Shown in pieces: positions 27,096 to 36,059 of a stretch of DNA of 64,000 nucleotides; position 1 is the stretch's first letter, and each line of letters opens with the position of its first letter. Under the pieces are notes generated by a model, which was not told the DNA's origin, made no database searches, and was given only the letters and a program-made list of their open reading frames with translations. Position numbers and translations under genes: made by a program. Source of the DNA: Streptomyces sp. NRRL WC-3605. Its GTDB lineage: Bacteria > Actinomycetota > Actinomycetes > Streptomycetales > Streptomycetaceae. Where the stretch lies: NCBI RefSeq assembly GCF_001509795.1, contig NZ_LLZN01000013.1, forward strand, positions 77,022 to 141,021, in the 5' to 3' direction.

Positions 27096-28405
27096 CCGGC
27101 GGAGCCGAACGCCGCGTCCATCTTCTTCGCCGCGTCGCGCGAGGCCCCGGCGACGTCCTTCTTGCCGCTGACGACCTCCTGGAACATGGTCGGCAGCACC
27201 AGCGACGAGTCGATCTGGGCCCAGGCGGGCGAGGCGGGCACGAACTTGGTCCCGGCGGCCAGCGTCTCGACGAACGGCTTCACGTACGGCTTCTTCGCCG
27301 CGGCCTGCCGGCGCACGTCGGCGAAGGTCGGCAGGAATCCCATCGCCTCGAACATCGACTCCTGGGTGTCCTTCGCGGCCAGCCGCTCCATCAGCTCGAC
27401 GGCCAGCGTGCGGTGGGACGTGCTCTCCAGGACGCCTATGTTGTTGCCGCCCGCGAACGCGGGGGCGACCGTGCCGGCCTTCACACCGGGCAGGGGGACG
27501 ACGCCGTACTTGCCCTTGACCTTGCCGGCCTCGACCGCGGCGTGACTGAAGTCGCCGCCGATGGCCATGCCCGCCTTGCCCGCGGCGAACGCGGTGACGG
27601 TGTCGTTGCCGCCCATGCCGGCGCACTTGGCGACCGGACAGTTGTCGTCGGAGAAGAGGGAGGTGTAGGCCTTGATGCCCTTCTGGGCCTGGGCGCTGTC
27701 GATCGCGGAGGCGTACGAGCCGCCCTTGCCCTCGGCGAGCTCCCCACCGTTGGCCCAGACGAACGGCATGGCGCCGTAGGTGTAGGCGCCGCCGACCACC
27801 AGGCCGTACAACTCGGGCTTCTCCGCGCGGATCCTGCGGGCGGTGGACGCCAACTCGTCCATGGTCCTCGGCACTTCCAGGCCGAGCTCGTCGAAGACGT
27901 CGGTGCGGTAGTACAGGGCGCGGACGCCGACGTAGAAGGGCGCCCCGTAGACCTTGCCGTCCACGGTGACGGACTGCCGGGCGGTGGGGTCGGTGTCCTT
28001 CGCCTCGTCCCAGGCGGCGAACTCCTCGCTGACGTCGAGGAGTCCGCCGTCCTTCACGTAGCCGGCGGTGTCGGTGTTGCCGTACTCCATGAGGTCCGGC
28101 GCGGACTTGGGGTCGTTGAAGGCGGCCTTGACGCGCTGGGTGCGGGTCTCGACGGGAATGTACTCGACGTCGACCTTCGTGCCCTCGTGCTCCTTCTCGA
28201 AGCCGGCGACGACCGCGTCGACGACCTTCTCCTTGGGCTTGTTGCCGACCTCCTGGAAGAGCCAGACCCGCAGGGTGCCGGTCTTCTCGTCCTTGTCGGA
28301 GGAGGAGTCGCCGGTGGTCTGGGGGGCGCAGGCGGAGACGATCAGGGTGGCGGCCGCGAGGGCCGTGGCCCCGAGGACGCGGACAGCTGGCTTCCGGGTG
28401 TTCAT
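27092..28405 (-). CDS. Sugar-binding lipoprotein of the chito-oligosaccharide-type ABC importer
   Basis: 437 aa from ATG 28405, preceded by GGAGGAG. A lipoprotein signal ends at Cys26 (IVSAC). The rest is an extracellular solute-binding family 1 fold with PDLMEYGNTDTAGYV near residue 105. With the downstream leaderless GH20, ligand is probably chitobiose or a related N-acetylglucosamine oligosaccharide. This matches what I recall of SCO2943-2946 in S. coelicolor. A DasR-like operator is found 93 bp upstream of the start. Confidence 0.9.
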   Translation of the reverse strand: MNTRKPAVRVLGATALAAATLIVSACAPQTTGDSSSDKDEKTGTLRVWLFQEVGNKPKEKVVDAVVAGFEKEHEGTKVDVEYIPVETRTQRVKAAFNDPKSAPDLMEYGNTDTAGYVKDGGLLDVSEEFAAWDEAKDTDPTARQSVTVDGKVYGAPFYVGVRALYYRTDVFDELGLEVPRTMDELASTARRIRAEKPELYGLVVGGAYTYGAMPFVWANGGELAEGKGGSYASAIDSAQAQKGIKAYTSLFSDDNCPVAKCAGMGGNDTVTAFAAGKAGMAIGGDFSHAAVEAGKVKGKYGVVPLPGVKAGTVAPAFAGGNNIGVLESTSHRTLAVELMERLAAKDTQESMFEAMGFLPTFADVRRQAAAKKPYVKPFVETLAAGTKFVPASPAWAQIDSSLVLPTMFQEVVSGKKDVAGASRDAAKKMDAAFGSAG

Positions 28406-28497
28406 GGCACTCCTCCGATGAGGCGTTGCAGCATGCGCAATGACGGTTTCGCTGTGCACAACACCGGGAGGCTAGGGAGTTCATGAACACGACCACA

Positions 28498-28513
28498 AGA
28501 GGTCTCAACCACT
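28498..28513 (-). promoter_or_regulatory. Probable DasR box (dre) for the importer/hexosaminidase operon
   Basis: Read leftward the site is AGTGGTTGAGACCTCT, matching the DasR consensus AGTGGTCTAGACCACT at 13 of 16 positions including both outer arms AGTGGT and GACC. DasR represses N-acetylglucosamine and chitin utilisation genes. The distance of 93 bp to the ATG is consistent with a promoter-proximal operator. Confidence 0.7.
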
Positions 28514-28557
28514 CTGTGACCGGCGGACGCACTCCGTGCAACGGCCGAACAACACAA

Positions 28558-28594
28558 AGGCCCCCAGGGTGCGCGAAACGCACCCCGGGGGCCT
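28558..28594 (-). terminator. Terminator of the DUF3039 gene
   Basis: A 16-bp stem with one A/C mismatch (28558-28573 with 28579-28594) and a CGAAA loop lies 29 bp after the DUF3039 stop. On the leftward strand it is followed by TTTGTGTTGTT. Confidence 0.8.
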
Positions 28595-28622
28595 CGGCAC
28601 GCGGGCCCGGAGGAAGGCCGGC

Positions 28623-28910
28623 CTACTTGTCGCCCTTGCCCTTGCCCTTGTCGTCGCCGCCGGCGCCCATGGATTCGTAGATCTCCTTGCACATGGGACA
28701 CACGGGATACTTCTTGGGATCGCGGCCGGGCACCCAGACCTTGCCGCAGAGTGCCACGACGGGGGTGCCGTCGAGGGCACTCGCCATGATCTTGTCCTTC
28801 TGGACGTAGTGGGCGAAGCGCTCGTGGTCACCGTCGCCGTGGGAAGTCTGCGGCGTGGGCTCGACGAGGGTCCCCGTACCAGTCCCGCGCTCGGGCTCGA
28901 GAGTGCTCAT
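28623..28910 (-). CDS. DUF3039 family protein
   Basis: 95 aa from ATG 28910; a longer frame exists but the family starts near this Met. Conserved region: HERFAHYVQKDKIMASALDG, then a Cys in VVALCGKVW and a CPMC pair, likely a single zinc-binding site. The tail is Lys/Gly/Asp rich. Function is unknown across actinobacteria. It sits 29 bp downstream of the YqgE gene on the same strand and may be co-transcribed. Confidence 0.85.
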   Translation of the reverse strand: MSTLEPERGTGTGTLVEPTPQTSHGDGDHERFAHYVQKDKIMASALDGTPVVALCGKVWVPGRDPKKYPVCPMCKEIYESMGAGGDDKGKGKGDK

Positions 28911-28939
28911 AGCGCCAAGGGTACTGAAGCTCACGTCCA

Positions 28940-29521
28940 TCAGTTGAGCGACGGGTCGTCCGGATACGTGGCCACCATCGCGAGCTCGTTGCGCTGGCGG
29001 CGCAGCACCTCCCGCCACAGCCGCTCCGGCGCCGGGGACGACACGTCACCGGGCTCGGACTCGACGACGTACCAGGCGCCGTCGACCAGTTCGTCCTCCA
29101 GCTGGCCGGGACCCCAGCCGGCGTACCCGGCGAAGATCCGCAACGACCCGACAGCCGAGGCCAGCAGCTCCGGCGGCGCCTCCAGGTCCACCAGGCCGAT
29201 CGCGCCGTGCACCCGGCGCCAGCCCAGCGGCGCGCTCTCCCCGGCCGCGTCGCCCGGGATCACGGCGACGCCGAGCGCCGAGTCCAGCGACACGGGGCCG
29301 CCCTGGAAGACGACACCGGGCTCGCCGGTGAGGTCCGCCCAGCCCTCCAGGATGTCGCCGACGTCGACGGGGGTCGGCCGGTTGAGGACGACACCGAGGG
29401 AGCCCTCCTCGTCGTGGTCGAGAAGGAGCACCACCGCGCGGTCGAAGTTCGGGTCCGCCAGGGCGGGCGTGGCCACGAGCAGCCGCCCTGTGAGCGAGGA
29501 CACCTCGGTCATGCCAGACAT
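28940..29521 (-). CDS. YqgE/AlgH family protein
   Basis: 193 aa from ATG 29521; ATG 29512 is an alternative three codons in. Family motifs LTGRLLVATPALADPNFDRAV at the start (seen over residues 8-28), VVLNRP near residue 45 and FAGYAGWGPGQLEDEL near residue 130 are unmistakable. The biochemical role of the family is not established. It is divergent from murA. Confidence 0.92.
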   Translation of the reverse strand: MSGMTEVSSLTGRLLVATPALADPNFDRAVVLLLDHDEEGSLGVVLNRPTPVDVGDILEGWADLTGEPGVVFQGGPVSLDSALGVAVIPGDAAGESAPLGWRRVHGAIGLVDLEAPPELLASAVGSLRIFAGYAGWGPGQLEDELVDGAWYVVESEPGDVSSPAPERLWREVLRRQRNELAMVATYPDDPSLN

Positions 29522-29811
29522 GATCCCGCATCTTCCCCCGGTGTGGGGAGGCAATGCCGCTTCGCGGGGGAACGCGGCAGGCGCCGGAGGGAGCGTCCTG
29601 GTGGGGCCGCGTCCGGCGGGGCCCCTGGGGCAGGGGGGCGACGCCCCTGTGCGGGGCCCCGCCCGGTGACCGCTCGTGGCCGGTGCGGAACCGTTCGTGT
29701 TGTGACACGACTATGACGATGCTGAGCCCCACTCGGGCTTACTCCAGGGGGGTGCGCGGCGATTACCCTTTCCCTTCTGGCCCCTGCCCGACTCATCGGA
29801 ACGCGAGATAC
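29522..29811. promoter_or_regulatory. Divergent upstream region of murA and the YqgE gene
   Basis: 290 bp without a gene. A G/C-rich tract with GGCCCC/GGGGCC repeats (29600-29670) is followed by a more mixed stretch (29690-29800) nearest murA. No confident -35/-10 pair was chosen. Confidence 0.4.
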
Positions 29812-31158
29812 ATGACCGTCAACGGCAATGACGATGTACTGCTTGTCCACGGCGGAACCCCGCTCGAGGGCGAGATCCGTGTCCGCGGTGCGAAGAACCT
29901 CGTACCGAAGGCCATGGTCGCCGCCCTCCTGGGCAGTGGCCCCAGCCGACTGCGCAACGTTCCGGACATCCGGGACGTCCGGGTCGTCCGCGGCCTGCTC
30001 CAACTGCACGGCGTCACGGTCCGTCCGGGCGAGGAACCCGGCGAGCTGGTGATGGACCCGTCGCACGTCGAGAGCGCCAACGTCGCTGACATCGATGCCC
30101 ACGCGGGCTCGAGCCGCATCCCGATCCTGTTCTGCGGCCCCCTGCTGCACCGCCTCGGCCACGCCTTCATCCCCGGCCTCGGCGGCTGCGACATCGGCGG
30201 CCGGCCCATCGACTTCCACTTCGAGGTGCTGCGGCAGTTCGGCGCGCGGATCGAGAAGCGGGCCGACGGACAGTACCTGGAGGCTCCGCAGCGGCTGCGC
30301 GGCACCAAGATCCGCCTGCCGTACCCGTCCGTCGGCGCCACCGAGCAGGTGCTGCTGACGGCCGTCCTCGCGGAGGGCGTCACCGAGCTCTCCAACGCGG
30401 CCGTCGAGCCGGAGATCGAGGACCTCATCTGCGTCCTGCAGAAGATGGGCGCCATCATCGCGATGGACACCGACCGCACGATCCGCATCACCGGTGTGGA
30501 CAAGCTCGGCGGTTACGCCCACCGCGCCCTGCCGGACCGCCTGGAGGCCGCCTCCTGGGCGTCCGCGGCGCTCGCCACCGAGGGCAACATCTACGTCCGC
30601 GGCGCGCAGCAGCGTTCGATGATGACGTTCCTCAACACCTACCGGAAGGTGGGCGGGGCCTTCGAGATCGACGACGAGGGCATCCGTTTCTGGCACCCGG
30701 GCGGCCAGTTGAAGTCCATCGCGCTCGAGACGGACGTGCACCCCGGCTTCCAGACCGACTGGCAGCAGCCCCTGGTGGTCGCGCTGACGCAGGCGACCGG
30801 CCTGTCCATCATCCACGAGACGGTCTACGAGTCCCGGCTCGGCTTCACGTCCGCCCTGAACCAGATGGGCGCGCACATCCAGCTGTACCGCGAGTGCCTG
30901 GGCGGCTCCGACTGCCGCTTCGGCCAGCGCAACTTCCTGCACTCGGCGGTCGTCTCCGGCCCGACGAAGCTCCAGGGCGCGGACCTCGTGATCCCCGACC
31001 TGCGCGGCGGCTTCTCGTACCTCATCGCCGCGCTGGCGGCCCAGGGCACGTCCCGGGTCCACGGCATCGAACTGATCAACCGCGGCTACGAGAACTTCAT
31101 GGAGAAGCTCGTGGAACTGGGCGCGAAGGTCGAACTGCCGGGCAAGGCGCTCGGCTGA
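29812..31158 (+). CDS. murA: UDP-N-acetylglucosamine 1-carboxyvinyltransferase
   Basis: 448 aa from ATG 29812. The EPSP-synthase fold is complete. The N-terminal Lys-Asn pair (K28-N29 in VRGAKN) and the catalytic Cys126 in GLGGCDIGGRPID are both present; because the Cys is retained, sensitivity to fosfomycin is expected. It catalyses the first committed step of peptidoglycan synthesis. The gene is monocistronic and convergent with hupA around a strong hairpin. Streptomycetes often have a second murA elsewhere. Confidence 0.95.
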   Translation: MTVNGNDDVLLVHGGTPLEGEIRVRGAKNLVPKAMVAALLGSGPSRLRNVPDIRDVRVVRGLLQLHGVTVRPGEEPGELVMDPSHVESANVADIDAHAGSSRIPILFCGPLLHRLGHAFIPGLGGCDIGGRPIDFHFEVLRQFGARIEKRADGQYLEAPQRLRGTKIRLPYPSVGATEQVLLTAVLAEGVTELSNAAVEPEIEDLICVLQKMGAIIAMDTDRTIRITGVDKLGGYAHRALPDRLEAASWASAALATEGNIYVRGAQQRSMMTFLNTYRKVGGAFEIDDEGIRFWHPGGQLKSIALETDVHPGFQTDWQQPLVVALTQATGLSIIHETVYESRLGFTSALNQMGAHIQLYRECLGGSDCRFGQRNFLHSAVVSGPTKLQGADLVIPDLRGGFSYLIAALAAQGTSRVHGIELINRGYENFMEKLVELGAKVELPGKALG

Positions 31159-31177
31159 CGCTCTCCGAGGCTCATGG

Positions 31178-31217
31178 CGAAGGGGCGGTCACCCGGAATC
31201 GGGTGACCGCCCCTTCG
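31178..31217. terminator. Bidirectional terminator between murA and hupA
   Basis: An 18-bp uninterrupted stem (31178-31195 with 31200-31217) and a 4-base GAAT loop lie exactly between the two convergent stops. It can act in both directions. Confidence 0.9.
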
Positions 31218-31242
31218 GCGTCTCTCGCTCGGTGCGGAGCGC

Positions 31243-31524
31243 TTACTTGCCCTTGGCGGCTTCCTTGAGCTTGGAGCCCGCGGAGACCTTCACGCTGTAG
31301 CCGGCGGGGATCTGGATCGGGTCGCCGGTCTGCGGGTTGCGGGCGGTGCGAGCGGCACGGTGGGTGCGCTCGAAGGTCAGGAAGCCAGGGATGGTGACCT
31401 TCTCGTCGCCCTTGGCGACGACCTCGCCGACGGTCTCGGCGAACGCGGCCAGCACGGCGTCGGCGTCCTTGCGGGTCACCTCGGCGCGGTCGGCCAGCGC
31501 GGCCACCAGCTCACTGCGGTTCAT
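31243..31524 (-). CDS. hupA: DNA-binding protein HU
   Basis: 93 aa from ATG 31524, with GGGAG seven bases upstream. The HU/IHF signature GFLTFERTHRAARTARNPQTG is split here as GFLTFERTHRAA and ARNPQTGDPIQIPA. The short form without the lysine-rich C-terminal tail is HupA of vegetative hyphae, rather than the sporulation-linked HupS. It compacts and bends DNA. Confidence 0.96.
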   Translation of the reverse strand: MNRSELVAALADRAEVTRKDADAVLAAFAETVGEVVAKGDEKVTIPGFLTFERTHRAARTARNPQTGDPIQIPAGYSVKVSAGSKLKEAAKGK

Positions 31525-31876
31525 GTTCTTACTCCCGTGTTCAATTGCCTTGAGGCGTGCCACGCGGCGGAGCCGCATGTCGGGCACAGCGGTGTCGATG
31601 CTGCCAGGGTCCTCGGTCGGTCCCCGGACCGGGTCCGTGGCCAGACCCTCGCGCCCAGGGACGCATCCTGCCCCTACCTGCGGCGGGAAAGCCAATCCGG
31701 CACCCGGAGGAGTCGTGAGAACACCCTTGGGAGTCACACGAAGAGAGGGCCTGAGCCTGGCCGTCACGATAAACGGCGAAAACAGGCGTCAGCTTCCGCG
31801 ACGCGCCGTCACAAGGGCTTGCCGTGGCGATCCTCACAGCCCGGTCACACGTGCCGGTTACCCCGCCGCACGGGGC
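31525..31876. promoter_or_regulatory. hupA upstream region
   Basis: 352 bp between hupA and the 3' end of the malic enzyme gene. It must contain the hupA promoter and malic enzyme terminator. No convincing gene or long repeat was found. Confidence 0.45.
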
Positions 31877-33298
31877 TTACGCCCCCTGGGAGGCGGTCGC
31901 CGCCTTCGCGGCCTCGCGGACCGCGCCGGCGACGGCACCCGCCACCTTGTCGTTGAAGACGCTGGGGACGATGTAGTTCGGGTTGAGCTCGTCCTCGGTC
32001 ACCACGTCCGCCAGGGCCTTCGCGGCCGCGAGCATCATGTCCGTGTTGACGGTGCGGGACTGCGCGTCGAGCAGACCGCGGAACACACCCGGGAAGACCA
32101 GCACGTTGTTGATCTGGTTCGGGAAGTCCGAGCGGCCCGTGGCCACAACTGCGGCGGTCTGACGGGCGATTGCCGGGTCGACCTCGGGGTCCGGGTTCGC
32201 GAGCGCGAACACGATCGCGCCCTCGGCCATCGCGGCCACGTCGTCCCCGTCGAGCACGTTGGGGGCCGAGACGCCGATGAAGACGTCGGCGCCGCGCACG
32301 GCCTCCTTGAGGGTGCCCGTCAGATTCTCCGGGTTGGTGTTGTCGGCGATCCAGCGCAGCGGCGAGTCCGCGGGGGCCTGGCGCAGGTCCTCACGGCCCG
32401 TGTGCACCACGCCGTGGATGTCGGCCACGACGGCGTTCTTCACGCCTGCCGCGAGCAGCAGCTTGAGGATGGCCGTACCGGCGGCGCCGGCGCCCGACAT
32501 CACCACGCGGATGTTCTCGATCGCCTTGCCCGTGACCCGAAGGGCGTTGGTCAGCGCCGCCAGGACGACGATCGCCGTGCCGTGCTGGTCGTCGTGGAAG
32601 ACGGGGATGTCCAGGGCCTCGCGCAGCCGCGCCTCGATCTCGAAGCAGCGCGGCGCGGAGATGTCCTCCAGGTTGATGCCCGCGAAGCCGGGGGCGATCG
32701 CCTTGACGATCTCCACGATCGCGTCGGTGTCCTGGGTGTCCAGGCAGATCGGCCAGGCGTCGATGCCCGCGAACCGCTTGAACAGGGCCGCCTTGCCCTC
32801 CATGACCGGCAGCGCGGCCTTCGGGCCGATGTTGCCCAGGCCGAGGACCGCGGAGCCGTCGGTGACGACCGCGACGGAGTTGCGCTTGATGGTCAGCCGG
32901 CGGGCGTCCTCGGGGTTCTCCGCGATCGCCATGCAGACCCGGGCCACGCCGGGCGTGTAGACCATGGACAGGTCGTCACGGTTGCGGATGGGGTGCTTGG
33001 ACGCCATCTCGATCTTGCCGCCGAGGTGCATCAGGAACGTACGGTCGGAGACCTTGCCGAGCGTGACGCCCTCGATCAGGCGCAGTTGTTCGACGATCTC
33101 GTCGGCGTGCGCGGTGGAGGTCGCGGCGATGGTGACGTCGATCCGGAGCTTCTCGTGGCCGGACGCGGTCACGTCGAGGCCGGTCACCGAGCCTCCGTGG
33201 GACTCCACGGCCGTGGTGAGCTGGGAGACCGCGGTTCCGCTCGCGGGCACCTCCAGCCGGACCGTCATCGAGTAGGAGACGCTGGGCGCCGTTGCCAT
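31877..33298 (-). CDS. NAD-dependent malic enzyme with N-terminal ACT domain
   Basis: 473 aa from ATG 33298. Residues about 8-80 form an ACT domain (SYSMTVRLEVPASGT), a likely allosteric ligand site. The malic enzyme part has YTPGVARVC, DGSAVLGLGNIGP, and the Rossmann site SGAGAAGTAIL. ENLEDI-type metal ligands appear as NLEDISAPRCF. It decarboxylates malate to pyruvate with NAD(P). Streptomycetes have separate NAD and NADP forms; the ACT-fused type is, from memory, the NAD enzyme. Confidence 0.92.
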   Translation of the reverse strand: MATAPSVSYSMTVRLEVPASGTAVSQLTTAVESHGGSVTGLDVTASGHEKLRIDVTIAATSTAHADEIVEQLRLIEGVTLGKVSDRTFLMHLGGKIEMASKHPIRNRDDLSMVYTPGVARVCMAIAENPEDARRLTIKRNSVAVVTDGSAVLGLGNIGPKAALPVMEGKAALFKRFAGIDAWPICLDTQDTDAIVEIVKAIAPGFAGINLEDISAPRCFEIEARLREALDIPVFHDDQHGTAIVVLAALTNALRVTGKAIENIRVVMSGAGAAGTAILKLLLAAGVKNAVVADIHGVVHTGREDLRQAPADSPLRWIADNTNPENLTGTLKEAVRGADVFIGVSAPNVLDGDDVAAMAEGAIVFALANPDPEVDPAIARQTAAVVATGRSDFPNQINNVLVFPGVFRGLLDAQSRTVNTDMMLAAAKALADVVTEDELNPNYIVPSVFNDKVAGAVAGAVREAAKAATASQGA

Positions 33299-33616
33299 GG
33301 CCGACTTCCTCTGCTTTCACCGTATAGCTGCGATCTGCCGTCCGATCGTCGCACCTACCGTCGAGTAGGAGTTAGCCGGGCCGGGATTGCGAACGTTTTG
33401 TTCGCCACGTCTTCAAAGGAGAAGAGGCCCGCGTCACATTTCGTGACGCGGGCCTCTCCCCTACGTAGGTGACACCGACCCGCCATGCTCGCCTCGCGGC
33501 AAGTGGTCGCTCGTAGCGACGAAGGTTGGGCCCGGGGGCTTGGATCGAGCCGGTGTCACGTCCAGGCTAACAAACGGATGGCCTGAGGCCATTCCCTCCG
33601 GCGGGGTTCCTTCCCA
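33299..33616. other. Intergenic region between HelD and malic enzyme genes
   Basis: 318 bp. It contains the HelD terminator hairpin (33423-33457), and a lower-GC stretch (33300-33420) that should hold the malic enzyme promoter. Nothing else is evident. Confidence 0.5.
33423..33457 (-). terminator. Terminator after the HelD-family gene
   Basis: A 15-bp perfect stem (33423-33437 with 33443-33457) with a 5-base loop, followed leftward by TTCTCCTTT. Confidence 0.85.
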
Positions 33617-35974
33617 TCAGTCCCTCAGCAGGTCCGGGACCCCGGCGGCGTCCGGCTCGTCGCGCTCCCCCGACACCACCGTGAGCTGCTGGGTCGCGCG
33701 GGTCAGCGCCACGTACAGCACCCGCAGTCCGGCCGGGGACTCGTCGGCGATCTCCGCCGGGGAGACCACCACCGTGGCGTCGTACTCCAGCCCCTTGGCC
33801 TCCAGGCTGCCGAGCGCGACGACCCGGTCGCCGAGCCCGGCCAGCCAGCGGGCCGCCTCTTCGCGCCGCTGCATGGCGACGACCACGCCGACCGTGCCGT
33901 CGACCTGGTCCAGCAGCCGGGCCGCCTCCGCGCGGACGGTCCCGGCGAGGGAGTCCTCCACGACCGAGAAGCGGGGCCGTACGCCGGTCGAACGCACCGC
34001 CGACGGGGAGGTGGAGCCCGGCATGGCGAGCGCGAGCACCTTCGCGGCGAGTTCGGCGATCTCGGCGGGGTTGCGGTAGTTCACGGTGAGCTGGAAGCGG
34101 CGGCGGGGCCGGCTGCCCAGGGCCTCGTCGCGCGCCTCGGCGGCCTCGTCCGGGTCGGACCAGGAGGACTGGGCCGGGTCGCCGACGACCGTCCACGTGG
34201 CGTGCCGGCCGCGGCGGCCGACCATGCGCCACTGCATCGGCGTGAGGTCCTGGGCCTCGTCGACGATGACGTGCGCGTACTCGGTGCGTTCGGCGGCCAG
34301 CCGCTCGGCGCGCTCGCGCTGCGACTCCTCACGCACCGGCATCAGCTCCTCAAGGCCGGTGAGCTGGTCGAGCGGGTCCAGTTCGCGCTTGCGGCGGGGG
34401 CGGGCCGGGGTGCCGAGGATCGCCTGGAGCTCGTCCAGCAGGGCGATGTCGTGCACGGACAGGCCGTCGCGGCGCAGCGAGCGGGCGACCTTGCGGACCT
34501 CGCCCGGGTTGAGGACCCGGCGGGCCCAGCGGCCGAGCCGGCGCTCGTCGGCCATCGCCGCGAGGACGGCGGCCGGGGTGAGCTCGGGCCACCAGGCGTC
34601 CAGGAACGAGATGAAGCTGTCCTCCGAGGTCACGTCCTCGTCGAAGGAGGAGCGCAGCTCGGCGGCGAGCTCGGGGTCGCTGTGCCGCTTGGCGCCGCCG
34701 GACTGCTCCCACAGGGCGTCGAGCAGCAGTTTGCGGGCGCGCGGGCGCAGCAGGTTCACGGGCGCGGTGCCGCCGAGGGCGGTGCGGCGGACGCGGTCGA
34801 GGGCGCCGGCCTCCAGCTCCAGCCGGCGCCCGAAGGCGACGACGCGCAGCCGGGTCGGGGGTCCGGCGGGCACCTGGGCGGGGTCGTCGCCGAACGCGAG
34901 CTGCCCGCCGCGGTCCCCGCCTCCCGCGCGGGCGGCCGCTCCCAGCTCCAGCGCGCCGCGCGCCGCCTTCCGCAGGACCTTGAGCATGCGGTACGAGCCC
35001 TTGGCGCGGGCCGTGGCCGGGGAGTCGTACAGCGTGGCCTCGGCGCCGTCGACCAGGGAGCCGATGGCGCGGATGGCGACCTGGCCCTCCTCGCCGAGCG
35101 AGGGGAGCACGCCCTCGGTGTACGCCACGAGCAGCGGGGTCGGCGAGACGATGAGGATGCCGCCCGCGTACCGGCGCCGGTCCTGGTAGAGCAGGTAGGC
35201 GGCGCGGTGCAGGGCGACGGCGGTCTTGCCGGTGCCGGGGCCGCCCTCGACGTACGTGACGGAGGCGGCGGGGGCGCGGATGACCATGTCCTGCTCGGCC
35301 TGGATGGACGCCACGATGTCCCGCATGGTGTGGGTGCGGGCCTGCCCGAGCGCGGCCATGAGGGCGCCGTCGCCGATGACGGGCAGATCGCGCCCTTCGA
35401 GGTACGCCGTCAGCTCGGGGCGCATCAGGTCGTCCTCGACGCCGAGGACCTTGCGGCCCTTGGAGCGGATGACCCGGCGCCGTACGACCCGGCCGGGGTC
35501 GACCGGCGTGGAGCGGTAGAAGGGGGCGGCGGCCGGGGCCCGCCAGTCGATGACCAGCGGGGCGTAGTCCTGGTCGAGCACGCCGATGCGCCCGATGTGC
35601 AGGGTCTCGGCGATGTCGGCGGTGTTGTCGTCGCGGACCGCGCCCTCGGCGGGTTCGACCGCGGTGTAGGCGCCGTCGGGCCCCTTCTTGCCGTCCTTGC
35701 CGAGCAGCAGGTCGATCCGGCCGAAGAGGAAGTCCTCGAACTCGTTGTTGAGCCGGTTGAGGTGGACGCCGGCCCGGAAGACCTGCGCGTCCCGTTCGGC
35801 GAGCGCTCCGGGTGTGCCGACCTGGCCGCGCTGGGCCGCGTCGTTCATGAGGAACTCGGCCTCGTGGATCTTCTCCTCGAGGCGTCGGTACACCCGGTCG
35901 AGGTGTTCCTGTTCGACGCCGATCTCTCGGTCTCGCAGGGAGTCGAGCGCACTGTCCTGCGCCTGAGCGGCCAC
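33617..35974 (-). CDS. HelD-family RNA polymerase-associated helicase (UvrD-like ATPase)
   Basis: 785 aa from ATG 35974. An N-terminal coiled coil (residues about 12-90) and a HelD-specific domain (WRAPAAAPFYRSTP) precede a superfamily 1 ATPase. Walker A is GGPGTGKTA at 244-252, motif II appears as VDEAQDLTP, and LGSLEAKGLEYD lies near motif V. HelD proteins pull DNA from stalled RNA polymerase and recycle it; some actinobacterial relatives also protect against rifampicin. The family is clear. Membership in the rifampicin-protecting HelR branch cannot be judged here. Confidence 0.88.
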   Translation of the reverse strand: MAAQAQDSALDSLRDREIGVEQEHLDRVYRRLEEKIHEAEFLMNDAAQRGQVGTPGALAERDAQVFRAGVHLNRLNNEFEDFLFGRIDLLLGKDGKKGPDGAYTAVEPAEGAVRDDNTADIAETLHIGRIGVLDQDYAPLVIDWRAPAAAPFYRSTPVDPGRVVRRRVIRSKGRKVLGVEDDLMRPELTAYLEGRDLPVIGDGALMAALGQARTHTMRDIVASIQAEQDMVIRAPAASVTYVEGGPGTGKTAVALHRAAYLLYQDRRRYAGGILIVSPTPLLVAYTEGVLPSLGEEGQVAIRAIGSLVDGAEATLYDSPATARAKGSYRMLKVLRKAARGALELGAAARAGGGDRGGQLAFGDDPAQVPAGPPTRLRVVAFGRRLELEAGALDRVRRTALGGTAPVNLLRPRARKLLLDALWEQSGGAKRHSDPELAAELRSSFDEDVTSEDSFISFLDAWWPELTPAAVLAAMADERRLGRWARRVLNPGEVRKVARSLRRDGLSVHDIALLDELQAILGTPARPRRKRELDPLDQLTGLEELMPVREESQRERAERLAAERTEYAHVIVDEAQDLTPMQWRMVGRRGRHATWTVVGDPAQSSWSDPDEAAEARDEALGSRPRRRFQLTVNYRNPAEIAELAAKVLALAMPGSTSPSAVRSTGVRPRFSVVEDSLAGTVRAEAARLLDQVDGTVGVVVAMQRREEAARWLAGLGDRVVALGSLEAKGLEYDATVVVSPAEIADESPAGLRVLYVALTRATQQLTVVSGERDEPDAAGVPDLLRD

Positions 35975-36059
35975 CGGGCCCCCTTCTGACGTGCTGGGCA
36001 GCCGTCAACCGTACGCGAAGGGGGGCCGGTGGCGCTACGACAGGCCCGGGAGGTCTCGC

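Noticed and set aside
29600..29670. Structured RNA or riboswitch upstream of murA
   Set aside because: Only generic GC-rich inverted repeats; no recognisable aptamer.
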